This document shows, in pieces, positions 25,050-33,258 of a stretch of 64,000 nucleotides of DNA. The notes beneath the pieces were generated by a model. The model saw nothing but the letters and a program-made list of their open reading frames with translations. It was not told the DNA's origin and did no database searches. Made by a program: the position numbers and the translations under genes. The stretch lies in NCBI GenBank assembly GCA_945939115.1, contig CAMEVC010000006.1, positions 1 to 64,000 on the forward strand, written 5' to 3'. Each line of letters starts with the position of its first letter. Positions within the stretch are counted from its first letter, which is position 1. Origin of the DNA: an uncultured Eubacterium sp. (GTDB lineage: Bacteria > Bacillota > Clostridia > Lachnospirales > Lachnospiraceae).

Positions 25050-26534
25050 TTATGCAAATGGATTTTCGCTCTTATAAAGCATTCCCGCAGGCTGGTTAAA
25101 GGAAATATCCTCTATACCGATATACTTAAACACTTCAAATAATGCTTTTCCAAAATGTCCGAATGCAACCGCACCATGATGAGGATAATTCTTTTCAATA
25201 AGAACATGCCTGTAAAATCTTCCCATCTGTGGGATTGCAAATACACCTATTGCACCAAATGACCTTGTCCTTACAGGAAGAACTTCTCCCTGTGCAATAT
25301 ATGCACTAAGTCTGTTATCCGATGAATTCTGAAGTCTGAAAAATGTGATATCTCCCGGAATAATATCTCCCTCAAGGGTACCATTAGTCACTTCCTCAGG
25401 AAGGGAGCGAGCCATAATCATCTGATTCCTCATCTCACAGAATGACAGCTTGCTTGATGCTGTATTGCCACAGTGGAATCCCATAAATGTATCCTTCTGT
25501 GTATATGGGAATTTCCCGGCAATATCCTCATTATAAATATCAGCCGGAACCGTATTATTAATATCAAGAAGTGTAACAATATCGTCACTTACAACCTCAC
25601 CGATAAATTCACTTAAAGCCCCATATATATCAACCTCGCAGGATACCGGAATACCCCTTGATGTAAGTCTAGAATTCACATAACACGGAACACAGCCAAA
25701 CTGTGTCTGGAACGCCGGCCAGCACTTTCCGGCTATAGCCACATATTTTCTTGAGCCCTTATGAGCCTCGACCCAGTCAGTGAGTGTAAGCTCATACTGT
25801 GCAAGCTTATTAAGTATCTCCGGCTTTTTATTACCTGCTCCCAGCTCAGCAGCCATATCCTTTACAATCTCAGGAATTCTTTCGTCGTTCTCATGCTTAT
25901 TAAAGCTCTCAAAAAGGTCAAGTTCAGAATTCTCCTCAATCTCAACGCCCAGATTATAAAGTCCTGCAATAGGTGCATTACATGCCAGGAAATTATTAGG
26001 TCTTGGCCCGAAACTTATTATCTTAAGATTACTTAATGCATACACAGCCTTGGCAACAGGTATAAAGTCATGAATCATATCTGCGCATTCACTGGCAGTT
26101 CCAACAGGATACTCAGGAATATATGCCTTAACCCCACGCAGTTTAAGATTATAACTTGCGTTTAGCATTCCACAGTATGCATCTCCCCTTCCCTGTACCA
26201 GTCCTCCATCAGCAGATGTCTCTTCTGCCGCTGCAATAAACATCTTCGGTCCGTCAAAATTCTTAGCCAGCATTGTCTCAGCTATCTCCGGTCCAAAGTT
26301 GCCAAGATACACACAGAGCGCATTACATCCGGCATTCTTAATATCCTCAAGTGCCTGCATCATATGGATTTCACTCTCAACGATACATACAGGACATTCA
26401 TATATATCTCCCTCTCCATATTTCTCCTTATAGGCTCTCACAAGATTCTGCCTTCTTGTAACGGATAAAGATTCCGGAAAACAGTCCCTTGATACCGCTA
26501 CAATTCCGATTTTCATTTCAGGTGTGTTGTTCAT
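25050..26534 (-). CDS. L-fucose/L-arabinose isomerase family protein
   Basis: A 494-residue protein of the FucI/AraA superfamily. Candidate metal and substrate residues appear in F-I-A-A-A-E-E-T-S, C-E-V-D-I-Y-G-A-L, L-L-D-I-N-N and M-G-F-H-C-G-N-T. It lacks close similarity to classic AraA or FucI, so the sugar cannot be named. Family members isomerise aldoses to ketoses with a divalent metal. A GGAGG site precedes the ATG. It sits 12 bases before a xylulokinase-like gene, implying that its product is xylulose or a related ketopentose. Confidence 0.8.
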   Translation of the reverse strand: MNNTPEMKIGIVAVSRDCFPESLSVTRRQNLVRAYKEKYGEGDIYECPVCIVESEIHMMQALEDIKNAGCNALCVYLGNFGPEIAETMLAKNFDGPKMFIAAAEETSADGGLVQGRGDAYCGMLNASYNLKLRGVKAYIPEYPVGTASECADMIHDFIPVAKAVYALSNLKIISFGPRPNNFLACNAPIAGLYNLGVEIEENSELDLFESFNKHENDERIPEIVKDMAAELGAGNKKPEILNKLAQYELTLTDWVEAHKGSRKYVAIAGKCWPAFQTQFGCVPCYVNSRLTSRGIPVSCEVDIYGALSEFIGEVVSDDIVTLLDINNTVPADIYNEDIAGKFPYTQKDTFMGFHCGNTASSKLSFCEMRNQMIMARSLPEEVTNGTLEGDIIPGDITFFRLQNSSDNRLSAYIAQGEVLPVRTRSFGAIGVFAIPQMGRFYRHVLIEKNYPHHGAVAFGHFGKALFEVFKYIGIEDISFNQPAGMLYKSENPFA

Positions 26535-26582
26535 ACTATGTTCCTCCTTTTAAAATAATAATCATAACCTGACACTTTTTAT

Positions 26583-27191
26583 CTACATTCTTATATTAGT
26601 TCCCCTTAATCCGTTAAATGCACCATCAATATGTGCATCCTCATGGGCAATGAGCCACTTATTAGAAGCCGCCAGAAGCTTATCTTCTTCTGTTATATGT
26701 TTATTGGAAACTTCCAGATTAGTGCCCTTAGGAAGAACAACAACACATCTGAAGCCTGCGCCGTTTATTCCACATGGAGCATAGTGCAGTGTCGTTGCAT
26801 ATAATTCAACTGCAGTTCCTCTTGGCACCTTAAATGCTTCTACTTTAGAGGTGTCATATGTAAAATCCTCCTCCATATCCTCTCTCTTTCCCAGCAAAAG
26901 AATAAGATCTGTGGCGGCAATATTAATCTCTGAGCTTCTGTGATACTCCAACGCATTGAGAAGCTGATTATGTCCGTTACAATATCCTGTCTGAACCGGA
27001 CTTCCTCCATATATGCTTTCCTCCATTATCTTATGAATAGCTGTTTTTTCAAGCACCTTATCTGAAGGTTCATAAACCACATCCTCCGGTATTATATAAT
27101 TATCCATAACTTCCAGAATTTCCGTGGTATCCACATCAGAAATCACTCTGCCATACTTTCTGAATTCACCTTCCAATACACTATATACCAT
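26583..27191 (-). CDS. DUF4867 family protein, first gene of the sugar operon
   Basis: A 202-residue cupin-like protein. It matches DUF4867, a family I recall chiefly next to sugar-catabolic genes. Visible features are G-Y-C-N-G-H-N in the first half, H-Y-A-P-C-G-I-N-G-A-G-F in the second and a C-terminal H-E-D-A-H. Histidines and an aspartate spaced in this way could bind metal. Its biochemical role is unknown: a lyase, epimerase or sugar mutarotase are options. As the promoter-proximal gene of an operon with isomerase and kinase it probably acts on the same sugar. Confidence 0.75.
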   Translation of the reverse strand: MVYSVLEGEFRKYGRVISDVDTTEILEVMDNYIIPEDVVYEPSDKVLEKTAIHKIMEESIYGGSPVQTGYCNGHNQLLNALEYHRSSEINIAATDLILLLGKREDMEEDFTYDTSKVEAFKVPRGTAVELYATTLHYAPCGINGAGFRCVVVLPKGTNLEVSNKHITEEDKLLAASNKWLIAHEDAHIDGAFNGLRGTNIRM

Positions 27192-27265
27192 ATTTTTCTC
27201 CTTTATAATTCATATTCCAACCCATTATCCAACTTATACAAAACACCTTTCTAAAAGTTAATTTT

Positions 27266-27294
27266 ATTCTAACACTTTCATAATAACAATTCAA
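27266..27294 (-). promoter_or_regulatory. Promoter of the DUF4867 sugar operon
   Basis: TTGAAT, 17 bases, TAGAAT on the minus strand. An imperfect CTTTTAGAAAG palindrome lies just downstream (near 27248-27258) and could be a ROK operator. Confidence 0.7.
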
Positions 27295-27357
27295 TAAAAA
27301 ATGTCCGTTTATATCAGACTTATGTTATAAACAACACAGTCTGATATAAACGGACAT
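27295..27357 (-). terminator. 20-bp perfect hairpin terminator after the permease gene
   Basis: Perfect 20-base arms (27301-27320 and 27338-27357) with a 17-base loop, followed by six T on the minus strand. It ends the PAP2-permease transcript just ahead of the sugar operon promoter. Confidence 0.85.
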
Positions 27358-27385
27358 TATATCGTTTTACTTATCCCTATCAATA

Positions 27386-28240
27386 TTACAGCCTTGTCAG
27401 AAAATCAATGATTATTCCCCATACTACGCCACTGACATAAAGTGTGGCAAGAATACGCAGATTGTCTTTAATGTCATCATTCTCTCTGAAAAGAACAAGT
27501 ATACCCACACCAGAACCTGCGAGAAGTCCCGCCATAAGAGAACCAAGTCCAAGTACACCCTCAATATAAAGCTGGGTAAGCACAACAGAAGATGCACAAT
27601 TAGGTATGAGTCCAATAACTGACGCTATCATCGGTCCTATAACCGGCTTATTCAGTATGAGATTTCCCAGTGTATCCTCCCCGATTAAGAAGATAACCGT
27701 GTTCAGTGCAAAGGAAATAACAACAATAAAAGCAAATATTGTTACCGTATGTCTTAATGCAGACTTTAATATACTGTTACTGCATCCACAGTGGTCATGG
27801 TCACATACATGTCCAATTTTTTCTATCATATCATAGTTTTTCTTCTTGTAGGACCGATATAAAAAATCAATTGCAAAGCCCATCACAAGGCCAATAACAA
27901 TCTTCATAGCTACTATTTTGACAAGTACAAGTATATCGACCTGTTCTGACAAAAATACCGGAATCATCTCATCCGATGTAGACATAAATATAGCTATCAA
28001 TGTTCCTAGAGTTATAACTTTACCTGCATATAAATTAGAAGCAGCCGCCGAAAACCCGCACTGAGGAAAAGCTCCTAAAAGAGCACCTATTAAAGGGCCT
28101 GCCTTTCCTGACTCTTTGACCATTTTCTTGGTTTTGTTACTTGTCTTGTGCTCAAGGAACTCCATTGCAAGATATGTCAGAAAAAGAAACGGTAACAGCT
28201 TAATACCATCCAGAATAGTATCAAACACAACATCCATCAT
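27386..28240 (-). CDS. Putative manganese/arsenic-type permease
   Basis: A 284-residue membrane protein with eight or more hydrophobic segments. Two repeated halves are visible: G-A-F-P-Q-C-G-F-S-A-A-A in the first and G-L-I-P-N-C-A-S-S-V-V-L in the second, the duplicated P-x-C motif of ArsP/putative manganese efflux permeases. The central loop is rich in metal ligands (H-V-C-D-H-D-H-C-G-C). It probably exports a metal or metalloid ion. No metal regulator or yybP-type riboswitch is seen upstream. It follows the PAP2 phosphatase gene by 56 bases and likely shares its transcript. Confidence 0.8.
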   Translation of the reverse strand: MMDVVFDTILDGIKLLPFLFLTYLAMEFLEHKTSNKTKKMVKESGKAGPLIGALLGAFPQCGFSAAASNLYAGKVITLGTLIAIFMSTSDEMIPVFLSEQVDILVLVKIVAMKIVIGLVMGFAIDFLYRSYKKKNYDMIEKIGHVCDHDHCGCSNSILKSALRHTVTIFAFIVVISFALNTVIFLIGEDTLGNLILNKPVIGPMIASVIGLIPNCASSVVLTQLYIEGVLGLGSLMAGLLAGSGVGILVLFRENDDIKDNLRILATLYVSGVVWGIIIDFLTRL

Positions 28241-28296
28241 GATAAATAATCGTCCTTTCGTGATCTCATATTCCCCCTACAGGAAAGCCAAAATTG

Positions 28297-28899
28297 TCAA
28301 TCATTCTCTCCTGCTTTTGAGAATAACAACTTATATGATTCCCCTTCCGAAAACACCCTTCTTGCTCTTTCCGATTTCTTCATTATCAGCTTAGCAATAA
28401 AATATCCTGCAATTCCGTAAAGTGAACCAAACACAAGACTTGTAAGAACATCTGTCGGATAATGCACAGTCAGATACAATCTTGAAAAAGAAATAAGAGC
28501 TGCGACAATCACTGCAGCTGTTCCCTTCTTTCTGTCCCACAAAATGATCGCCAGTGCTGCAGCAAAGGATGCTGATGTATGCCCTGATGGAAATGACCAG
28601 TCATTGATACCGTTAAACACCCCATATAAATTCTCAAATGTAGTATCCACATTGAACGGTCTCACTCTCGCCCACAGATTCTTCATTATTCCATTACACA
28701 TAATAAGAGATAATATCAAAGCAATAGCTATGCTAAGTCCTATCTTTCTGTCCTTCTTGAATATAGGAATGGCCAAAAAGGCAAGAGCAATTAAAATCCA
28801 TAAAATCCCGGCATTTCCAAGACATGTAATTCCATACATAATCGGATCTGTAACAGGATTATGTAATGACTCAAACCAGTGTAAAATCTGTATTTCCAT
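28297..28899 (-). CDS. PAP2-family membrane phosphatase
   Basis: A 200-residue protein with five or six hydrophobic segments. The three PAP2 motifs are present: K-N-L-W-A-R-V-R-P (near residue 77), S-F-P-S-G-H-T-S near 101-108, and S-R-L-Y-L-T-V-H-Y-P-T-D-V near 150. These form the active site with the catalytic histidine in the second and third motifs. Such enzymes remove phosphate from lipid phosphates, often undecaprenyl pyrophosphate (recycling the wall carrier) or phosphatidic acid. The preferred lipid is not inferable. Confidence 0.9.
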   Translation of the reverse strand: MEIQILHWFESLHNPVTDPIMYGITCLGNAGILWILIALAFLAIPIFKKDRKIGLSIAIALILSLIMCNGIMKNLWARVRPFNVDTTFENLYGVFNGINDWSFPSGHTSASFAAALAIILWDRKKGTAAVIVAALISFSRLYLTVHYPTDVLTSLVFGSLYGIAGYFIAKLIMKKSERARRVFSEGESYKLLFSKAGEND

Positions 28900-28977
28900 A
28901 TCATCTCTCCATTATAATCACATTGTATATCCCCCATGGACACACTTGTATAATTCTATGATATAAGAAAACATTTG

Positions 28978-29379
28978 TCAATTAAAGGAGTATGCTTTTT
29001 CATAGTAACATTTACCATTCATGCCACCAAAGGGATAGGTATATTCTTCGGTTACGCCTATCTGAAATAATCCGGTTTCCAAATCAGCTGAAATCAGCCT
29101 GACTTCAATCTCTCCGTCCGAGGCAATTCTATTTTTCAATACACTGCAGAAGTCAAAAACCAGTTCTTCAATAATCTGTTCTCTTCTATCCTCGCTGTAT
29201 GTTGTAAAGAATTCATCAGCATAAATATCTCCCAGCCTGTCAAAGGCATAATCTATAGATGAATCCAGTCCTCTTTCGACTTCTCCTCTCCTTATGTTAT
29301 TCCCTGTTATTGTTGCATGAATCATAATAATTATAGCTGTAATAACAATAAGACCTCCGCATGTGACAACTCCTCTCAA
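28978..29379 (-). CDS. TadE/pilin-like secreted protein
   Basis: A 133-residue protein starting with TTG, which lies six bases after GGGAGGAAG and is the only well-placed initiator. Residues 6-28 are one hydrophobic helix, followed by a basic patch and a soluble alpha/beta domain. No cysteine pair or sortase motif is seen. The layout fits a TadE-type pseudopilin or a small anchored protein. It is the last gene of the Tad-like cluster, 19 bases after another protein of nearly the same size and layout. Confidence 0.65.
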   Translation of the reverse strand: MRGVVTCGGLIVITAIIIMIHATITGNNIRRGEVERGLDSSIDYAFDRLGDIYADEFFTTYSEDRREQIIEELVFDFCSVLKNRIASDGEIEVRLISADLETGLFQIGVTEEYTYPFGGMNGKCYYEKAYSFN

Positions 29380-29398
29380 TATCTTCCTCCCTTATATA

Positions 29399-29773
29399 CT
29401 AATTCACACAGTACCTTGCAAAACCGCTAAATGAATGCTCTGAAGAATAACCAAACATAGCCGCTCTTAAACTATACTTTAGCGTATAACTGATATATTC
29501 ATAATCTCCGGCTCTGTCCCTGTCCAAGAATTCCAGTGTCATTCCACCCTTTGATACTGCGCTTTTCAAGCCTTCAAGACGCCTGTTTCTCTCTGTTTCT
29601 GAGAGAACTGCATCTTTGGAATCTCCGCAAAATGCTTCTATATAATTCTCCACATACTGACTTACCTCCCCCGCATCAGAAACCTCTTTATTAATTCTGA
29701 TAAAATCAATTGAATAAAGGCTGATGAGAGCAAACAAAATCAGATATATTGATGCTTCAATTATTCCCTTCAT
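29399..29773 (-). CDS. TadE-like protein
   Basis: About 124 residues. The N-terminus M-K-G-I-I-E-A-S-I-Y resembles the start of TadE pseudopilins, where a glutamate follows the processing site, and continues as a hydrophobic helix to about residue 24. The rest is polar, with an E-R-N-R-R segment and a C-terminal C-V-N. The start ATG has GGAG seven bases upstream; a longer ATG at 29791 lacks one. It follows the three micro-proteins of the cluster and precedes a similar gene, so it is probably a minor pilin of the same machine. Confidence 0.65.
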   Translation of the reverse strand: MKGIIEASIYLILFALISLYSIDFIRINKEVSDAGEVSQYVENYIEAFCGDSKDAVLSETERNRRLEGLKSAVSKGGMTLEFLDRDRAGDYEYISYTLKYSLRAAMFGYSSEHSFSGFARYCVN

Positions 29774-29811
29774 CCTCACACTCCTATCCATAATCAAAAT
29801 AACTGATAACC

Positions 29812-29949
29812 CTATCCCAGACAGGCATGCACCACATCATACAGAATCTGACGATAAGCGGAAAATGCCTCTGAAAGCATCACTGTAACCAGCATTACTG
29901 CACATACTCCAATTACTGCCTCTCCATAGAGCTTAATAATCTCAATCAA
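29812..29949 (-). CDS. Micro membrane protein (45 aa), prepilin-like
   Basis: A 45-residue ORF too short for ordinary ORF lists. It starts with TTG after a GGGGGTGATG site, and that start overlaps the stop of the preceding micro-gene (TTGA). The sequence opens L-I-E-I-I-K-L-Y-G-E-A-V-I-G, runs on as a hydrophobic helix to about residue 25 and ends in a short polar tail. The pattern I-I-x-x-Y-G-x-x-V-I is shared with the micro-protein at 32589-32768. Coupling and conserved motif argue that it is real. Confidence 0.65.
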   Translation of the reverse strand: MIEIIKLYGEAVIGVCAVMLVTVMLSEAFSAYRQILYDVVHACLG

Positions 29950-30053
29950 ACACTCATCACCCCCATAAGAACATTCATAAACACAAATAACATGGCATAC
30001 ACAACACCGGTTCCCATAATAACTCCGGCATATTCTTCTATAATCTGATCCAT
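29946..30053 (-). CDS. Micro membrane protein (35 aa), prepilin-like
   Basis: A 35-residue ORF with a perfect GGAGG site eight bases before the ATG. It opens M-D-Q-I-I-E-E-Y-A-G-V-I-M-G and the remainder is one hydrophobic segment, leaving almost no soluble part. The E-Y pair at residues 7-8 recalls the E-Y of Flp pilins. It lies 11 bases after the T2SF-type membrane protein gene and overlaps the next micro-gene by four bases. Its size allows only a transmembrane helix, so a structural or regulatory subunit is most likely. Confidence 0.65.
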   Translation of the reverse strand: MDQIIEEYAGVIMGTGVVYAMLFVFMNVLMGVMSV

Positions 30054-30064
30054 ACTGCCTCCCT

Positions 30065-31546
30065 CTACAGATACATACTCACAACAAGCATCATGTCAAC
30101 CGCCATCTTAAATGCCACAAAAAATGTGGGAATATACTCTGAAAAACGCATAATACTTGTGCTGTCCATATATCTTGCATTCTCAGCCTTATCAGATAAT
30201 TCATAATTCCTTCTGACAAGAGCATTAATAGTCTGATTCATACTTTCTCTGTCCAAGTCGCCTATTGAGTACAGCATTCTCACCGCTGACTGGATATCCA
30301 CAACCCCGAACTCACTCAGAAAACTGTAATATGGCTTGATATCAGACGGATTCTGTTCAATATCACATATAAATTTCTCTAAGGGCTCTTTCATTATTAC
30401 AGGGCAGGCATCATATGTATCCTCCACCGCAGACAGCAGTGGATTATTATCCAGATTAACTGCCAGATCACGGAGCCACTCTGTAAACCCACAGTACAAA
30501 TCATTCCTTACTCTCTTCACAGCCCTCTTCTTCTGCGAAAAAGGCGTTACTATAAGCATTACCGTGACAATTAAAACAGATACGGCGGCAATATTTCTTC
30601 CCAGCACCAGAAACACAACAACTGTTAATGCCAGAACAATCCACACAGGTATCATCCTTACAGTTATTTCTCCTGCTCTGGACTTGAATACCATATTGTA
30701 ATCATGCAATATCTGTTTGTCCGACCTGCCCTTTTCCAACCAGTTGAATCCATAATGAATCCTTGTAAATGTGTAAAAAAACATACACATTAGTACAAAT
30801 ACCGATGAAACACACTGATAGGCTAGTGTCTGTGTTATGTACACATTCTTGTTGCCAAACATATTGAGTGCTGAACACATAAATGTTGTGAGCATCGCAA
30901 GCACCATACTGATAATAATGCCAACCGATATATCACGCTTAATCTTTCTAATCTCCGCCTGATACTTATAGATATTATTAACCCATCTGTCAAAATCCTC
31001 CAGAAGTACTTCCATTGCACCTATGTATCTGCCGCCTCTCTCCTCCACACTTATCATAAACCTGTGAAGTGCCCTTATTCTGGTACAGTCATATTCATCC
31101 TCAATTAATCTCAGTGCCTCCACATACACCTTCTCACTAACGCCATATTTAAGTTCATCCATAGCACGTTCAAGACATTTCCTAAGCCTGCCACTGCTGA
31201 TATCATGTGCATCCTGAAGCGCAATATTAACCTTAGGATTCCTTATGAAAGAATAAGTCATCTGGTGAAGATATATATCTACATCAGAAAATCTCGCACT
31301 CTCTCCCAGTTCCCTGAAATAATTCCTCACAAGTCCGGGAATCATCATCACAGCAACGGCCATGATGACCAGTGCCGGAATATAATGTATGCGGTAGGCC
31401 ATACACGCCCCATATACTCCAACCCCAGCTATAATAGTTGTCACAATAAACTTCTTCACAGACATACAGCCATTCATTGCCGCAATGTCCTCCATCAGTT
31501 GATTAACTGATAAATAATTAATAATTCTTCTCAATAATGCCTCCAT
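30065..31546 (-). CDS. Tad/type II secretion-like integral membrane protein (double T2SF)
   Basis: A 493-residue protein. Four or five hydrophobic segments occur in two clusters (about 33-72 and 210-265, then 305-345) plus one at the C-terminus. Each cytoplasmic half (about 75-205 and 345-465) has the all-helical character and end-of-domain pattern of T2SF/TadB/TadC proteins (for example the conserved R-G-G-R-Y-I and E-R-A-M-D-E-L-K-Y-G blocks). It looks like a TadB-TadC fusion. The gene overlaps the ATPase gene by 16 bases. It would be the inner-membrane platform of a pilus or secretion machine. Confidence 0.75.
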   Translation of the reverse strand: MEALLRRIINYLSVNQLMEDIAAMNGCMSVKKFIVTTIIAGVGVYGACMAYRIHYIPALVIMAVAVMMIPGLVRNYFRELGESARFSDVDIYLHQMTYSFIRNPKVNIALQDAHDISSGRLRKCLERAMDELKYGVSEKVYVEALRLIEDEYDCTRIRALHRFMISVEERGGRYIGAMEVLLEDFDRWVNNIYKYQAEIRKIKRDISVGIIISMVLAMLTTFMCSALNMFGNKNVYITQTLAYQCVSSVFVLMCMFFYTFTRIHYGFNWLEKGRSDKQILHDYNMVFKSRAGEITVRMIPVWIVLALTVVVFLVLGRNIAAVSVLIVTVMLIVTPFSQKKRAVKRVRNDLYCGFTEWLRDLAVNLDNNPLLSAVEDTYDACPVIMKEPLEKFICDIEQNPSDIKPYYSFLSEFGVVDIQSAVRMLYSIGDLDRESMNQTINALVRRNYELSDKAENARYMDSTSIMRFSEYIPTFFVAFKMAVDMMLVVSMYL

Positions 31547-32568
31547 ATATATGGATTTTCTATTCCATATTTCATAAACTTATCCATAATATCCTGTGGG
31601 ATATCATTATCCAGATATTCTCCATCTTCATATATTACAGTGCACTTATTCTCTCCCTTACATCTGCTAAGGAAACCCACCTGGCTAATCCTTCTCCTTT
31701 CAAACCTGTCACACTCCACCAGCAGTACAAGGTCAATATACTTATAAATACTGTTAATAAATCTGTCAGAAGATTCACCTCTGCCTAACATAGAATACAT
31801 CCTGTCAGGCATATCTCTTATATCATCAAGATGCATGGTCGTCATACAATATGCGCCTGTTGACAGACTGTTAATAAGCTCCATTACTTCCGGTCCTCTC
31901 GATTCAGAAAGAAGAACCCAGTCTATATTATGTCTCAAACCTGCTCTTATAATATCCTGATATGTCACTTTGGAATCCACAAAAAACTCCACGCACTTAC
32001 TATGAGGATTAATCCGTCTGTAATGTATCTCCTGATTATCTTCATATACACCCACTTTCTCTTCTGCCGGGATAAATGTAGCAAGATACTTAAGAAGTTC
32101 CGTCTTTCCGGCATGCGGCTGCCCACCAACAACAGTGGACAAATGTGCTGCAACACAATTCTCAAGTAATGTGATAATGCTCTCAGGAGCATAATTGGAC
32201 TTTACAAGATCTGCATGTCCGAATCTTAACTTCTGCGGAATCTTTCTTATTGCCATACTCTTTCTTCCGCATCTGGATTCATGCCAGATAGATATTCGTA
32301 ACGCCTCAGTATTAGCCTCCAATACAGGGTGCATCCTGTTAAAAGACACACCCATAATATTCGCAAGCCTTATAGACAGATTATCCATATACCTGTCGCT
32401 TAGTTCCTTCATGGAAATGTAGCAGCCCCGCCCAAGTTGAGTTATCCATAGATTATATCCATCCCACTCAATATCAGTTATCGTATCGTCAGATATTTCC
32501 TCTTGTATCTCAGAAAAAATATCCTCTTTATTATTCTCAATAAGTTCCTGTAGCTGTTCCCTCTCCAT
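31531..32568 (-). CDS. TadA/CpaF-like secretion ATPase
   Basis: A 345-residue ATPase of the TadA/VirB11 type. The P-loop is G-G-Q-P-H-A-G-K-T-E-L-L near residue 143. The Walker B region reads D-W-V-L-L-S-E-S-R-G-P-E-V, matching the family's E-x-R-G box, and C-M-T-T-M-H-L-D-D matches the T-T-x-H histidine box. The start ATG has a GGGGACG site six bases upstream. It powers pilus assembly or secretion together with the T2SF-type membrane protein. It is shorter than CpaF, which lacks nothing essential visible here. Confidence 0.85.
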   Translation of the reverse strand: MEREQLQELIENNKEDIFSEIQEEISDDTITDIEWDGYNLWITQLGRGCYISMKELSDRYMDNLSIRLANIMGVSFNRMHPVLEANTEALRISIWHESRCGRKSMAIRKIPQKLRFGHADLVKSNYAPESIITLLENCVAAHLSTVVGGQPHAGKTELLKYLATFIPAEEKVGVYEDNQEIHYRRINPHSKCVEFFVDSKVTYQDIIRAGLRHNIDWVLLSESRGPEVMELINSLSTGAYCMTTMHLDDIRDMPDRMYSMLGRGESSDRFINSIYKYIDLVLLVECDRFERRRISQVGFLSRCKGENKCTVIYEDGEYLDNDIPQDIMDKFMKYGIENPYIWRHY

Positions 32569-32588
32569 ATACGTCCCCATTCATCTTA

Positions 32589-32768
32589 TTATTCCGGTTT
32601 ACTTGCATCAATGGCGCTGTATATGTTCTCCTTATATGAAATTTCATTGACAGCATCCTTTGTTTTACTGGAAACAATAGTAACCACTGCTGCTGTCAGT
32701 AAAACTGCCGCAAGAACACCCGCCAGGGCAATAACAACCTTTCCATAGTGTTCGATTATATCATGCAT
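32589..32768 (-). CDS. Micro membrane protein (59 aa), first gene of the Tad-like cluster
   Basis: A 59-residue ORF not in the usual size range. The ATG follows GGAGGATTAGTAT. It opens M-H-D-I-I-E-H-Y-G-K-V-V-I-A, continues as a hydrophobic helix to about residue 33 and ends with a polar tail of about 25 residues. The first 14 residues line up with those of the two micro-proteins at 29812-30053. It is followed after 20 bases by the secretion ATPase, so it is part of the cluster. It may be the major pilin-like subunit. Confidence 0.7.
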   Translation of the reverse strand: MHDIIEHYGKVVIALAGVLAAVLLTAAVVTIVSSKTKDAVNEISYKENIYSAIDASKPE

Positions 32769-32872
32769 ATACTAATCCTCCTTAATATAATAATTATTTA
32801 AAAAGTACTTTTTATACTGTTGATATTAACACATATCATATATTTTGTAAAGCAATAAAATATATTTATTGT

Positions 32873-32912
32873 AAAAAAAGACTTTTGCACCTCTATCAGA
32901 TACAAAAGTCTC
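32873..32912 (-). terminator. Terminator of the ddl-murF-lipoprotein unit
   Basis: AGACTTTTG and CAAAAGTCT arms are followed by seven T on the minus strand, a few bases after the lipoprotein stop codon. Confidence 0.88.
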
Positions 32913-32918
32913 TTTACA

Positions 32919-33242
32919 TTACTGCCTGTTAAGTTCTATTGACGTACTGCCATCGCTTATTGTCAAAACATTTTTCTTAATTGAATAAGTATACTCTTCT
33001 GTCTCGTCTATTCCAAGATAGCTTACTGTAATGCTAAGCTTTCCGTCTTTAGCTTCATAAGAGGAAATCTCAACACTAATTCCTCCAATCTGTCGCGTTC
33101 CTGTTCCATCAGAATTAAATATGTATGTATAATCATCTCCTGACCAGGTTCCAACAATAGTTGTCTTCTTGCCACATCCTGCAAATACTCCAATCATTGC
33201 TATCATGGTAACCAGAACGCCTACTCTCTTCAAATATTTCAT
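32919..33242 (-). CDS. Small lipoprotein with DUF5640-like beta domain
   Basis: A 107-residue lipoprotein. Signal peptide and lipobox F-A-G-C-G-K-K place the lipidated cysteine near residue 23. The mature domain begins I-V-G-T-W-S-G-D-D-Y and has the short beta-strand repeats (Y-I-F-N-S-D-G-T-G-T) of DUF5640/lipocalin-like proteins of gut Firmicutes. Function unknown. The start has GGGAGG upstream and lies 16 bases after murF ends, so it is cotranscribed with the wall-precursor genes. Confidence 0.8.
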   Translation of the reverse strand: MKYLKRVGVLVTMIAMIGVFAGCGKKTTIVGTWSGDDYTYIFNSDGTGTRQIGGISVEISSYEAKDGKLSITVSYLGIDETEEYTYSIKKNVLTISDGSTSIELNRQ

Positions 33243-33258
33243 AATTCCTCCCAAATAG

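Noticed and set aside
28241-28296. yybP-ykoY manganese riboswitch ahead of the permease
   Set aside because: The spacer is only 56 bases and has no matching helices.
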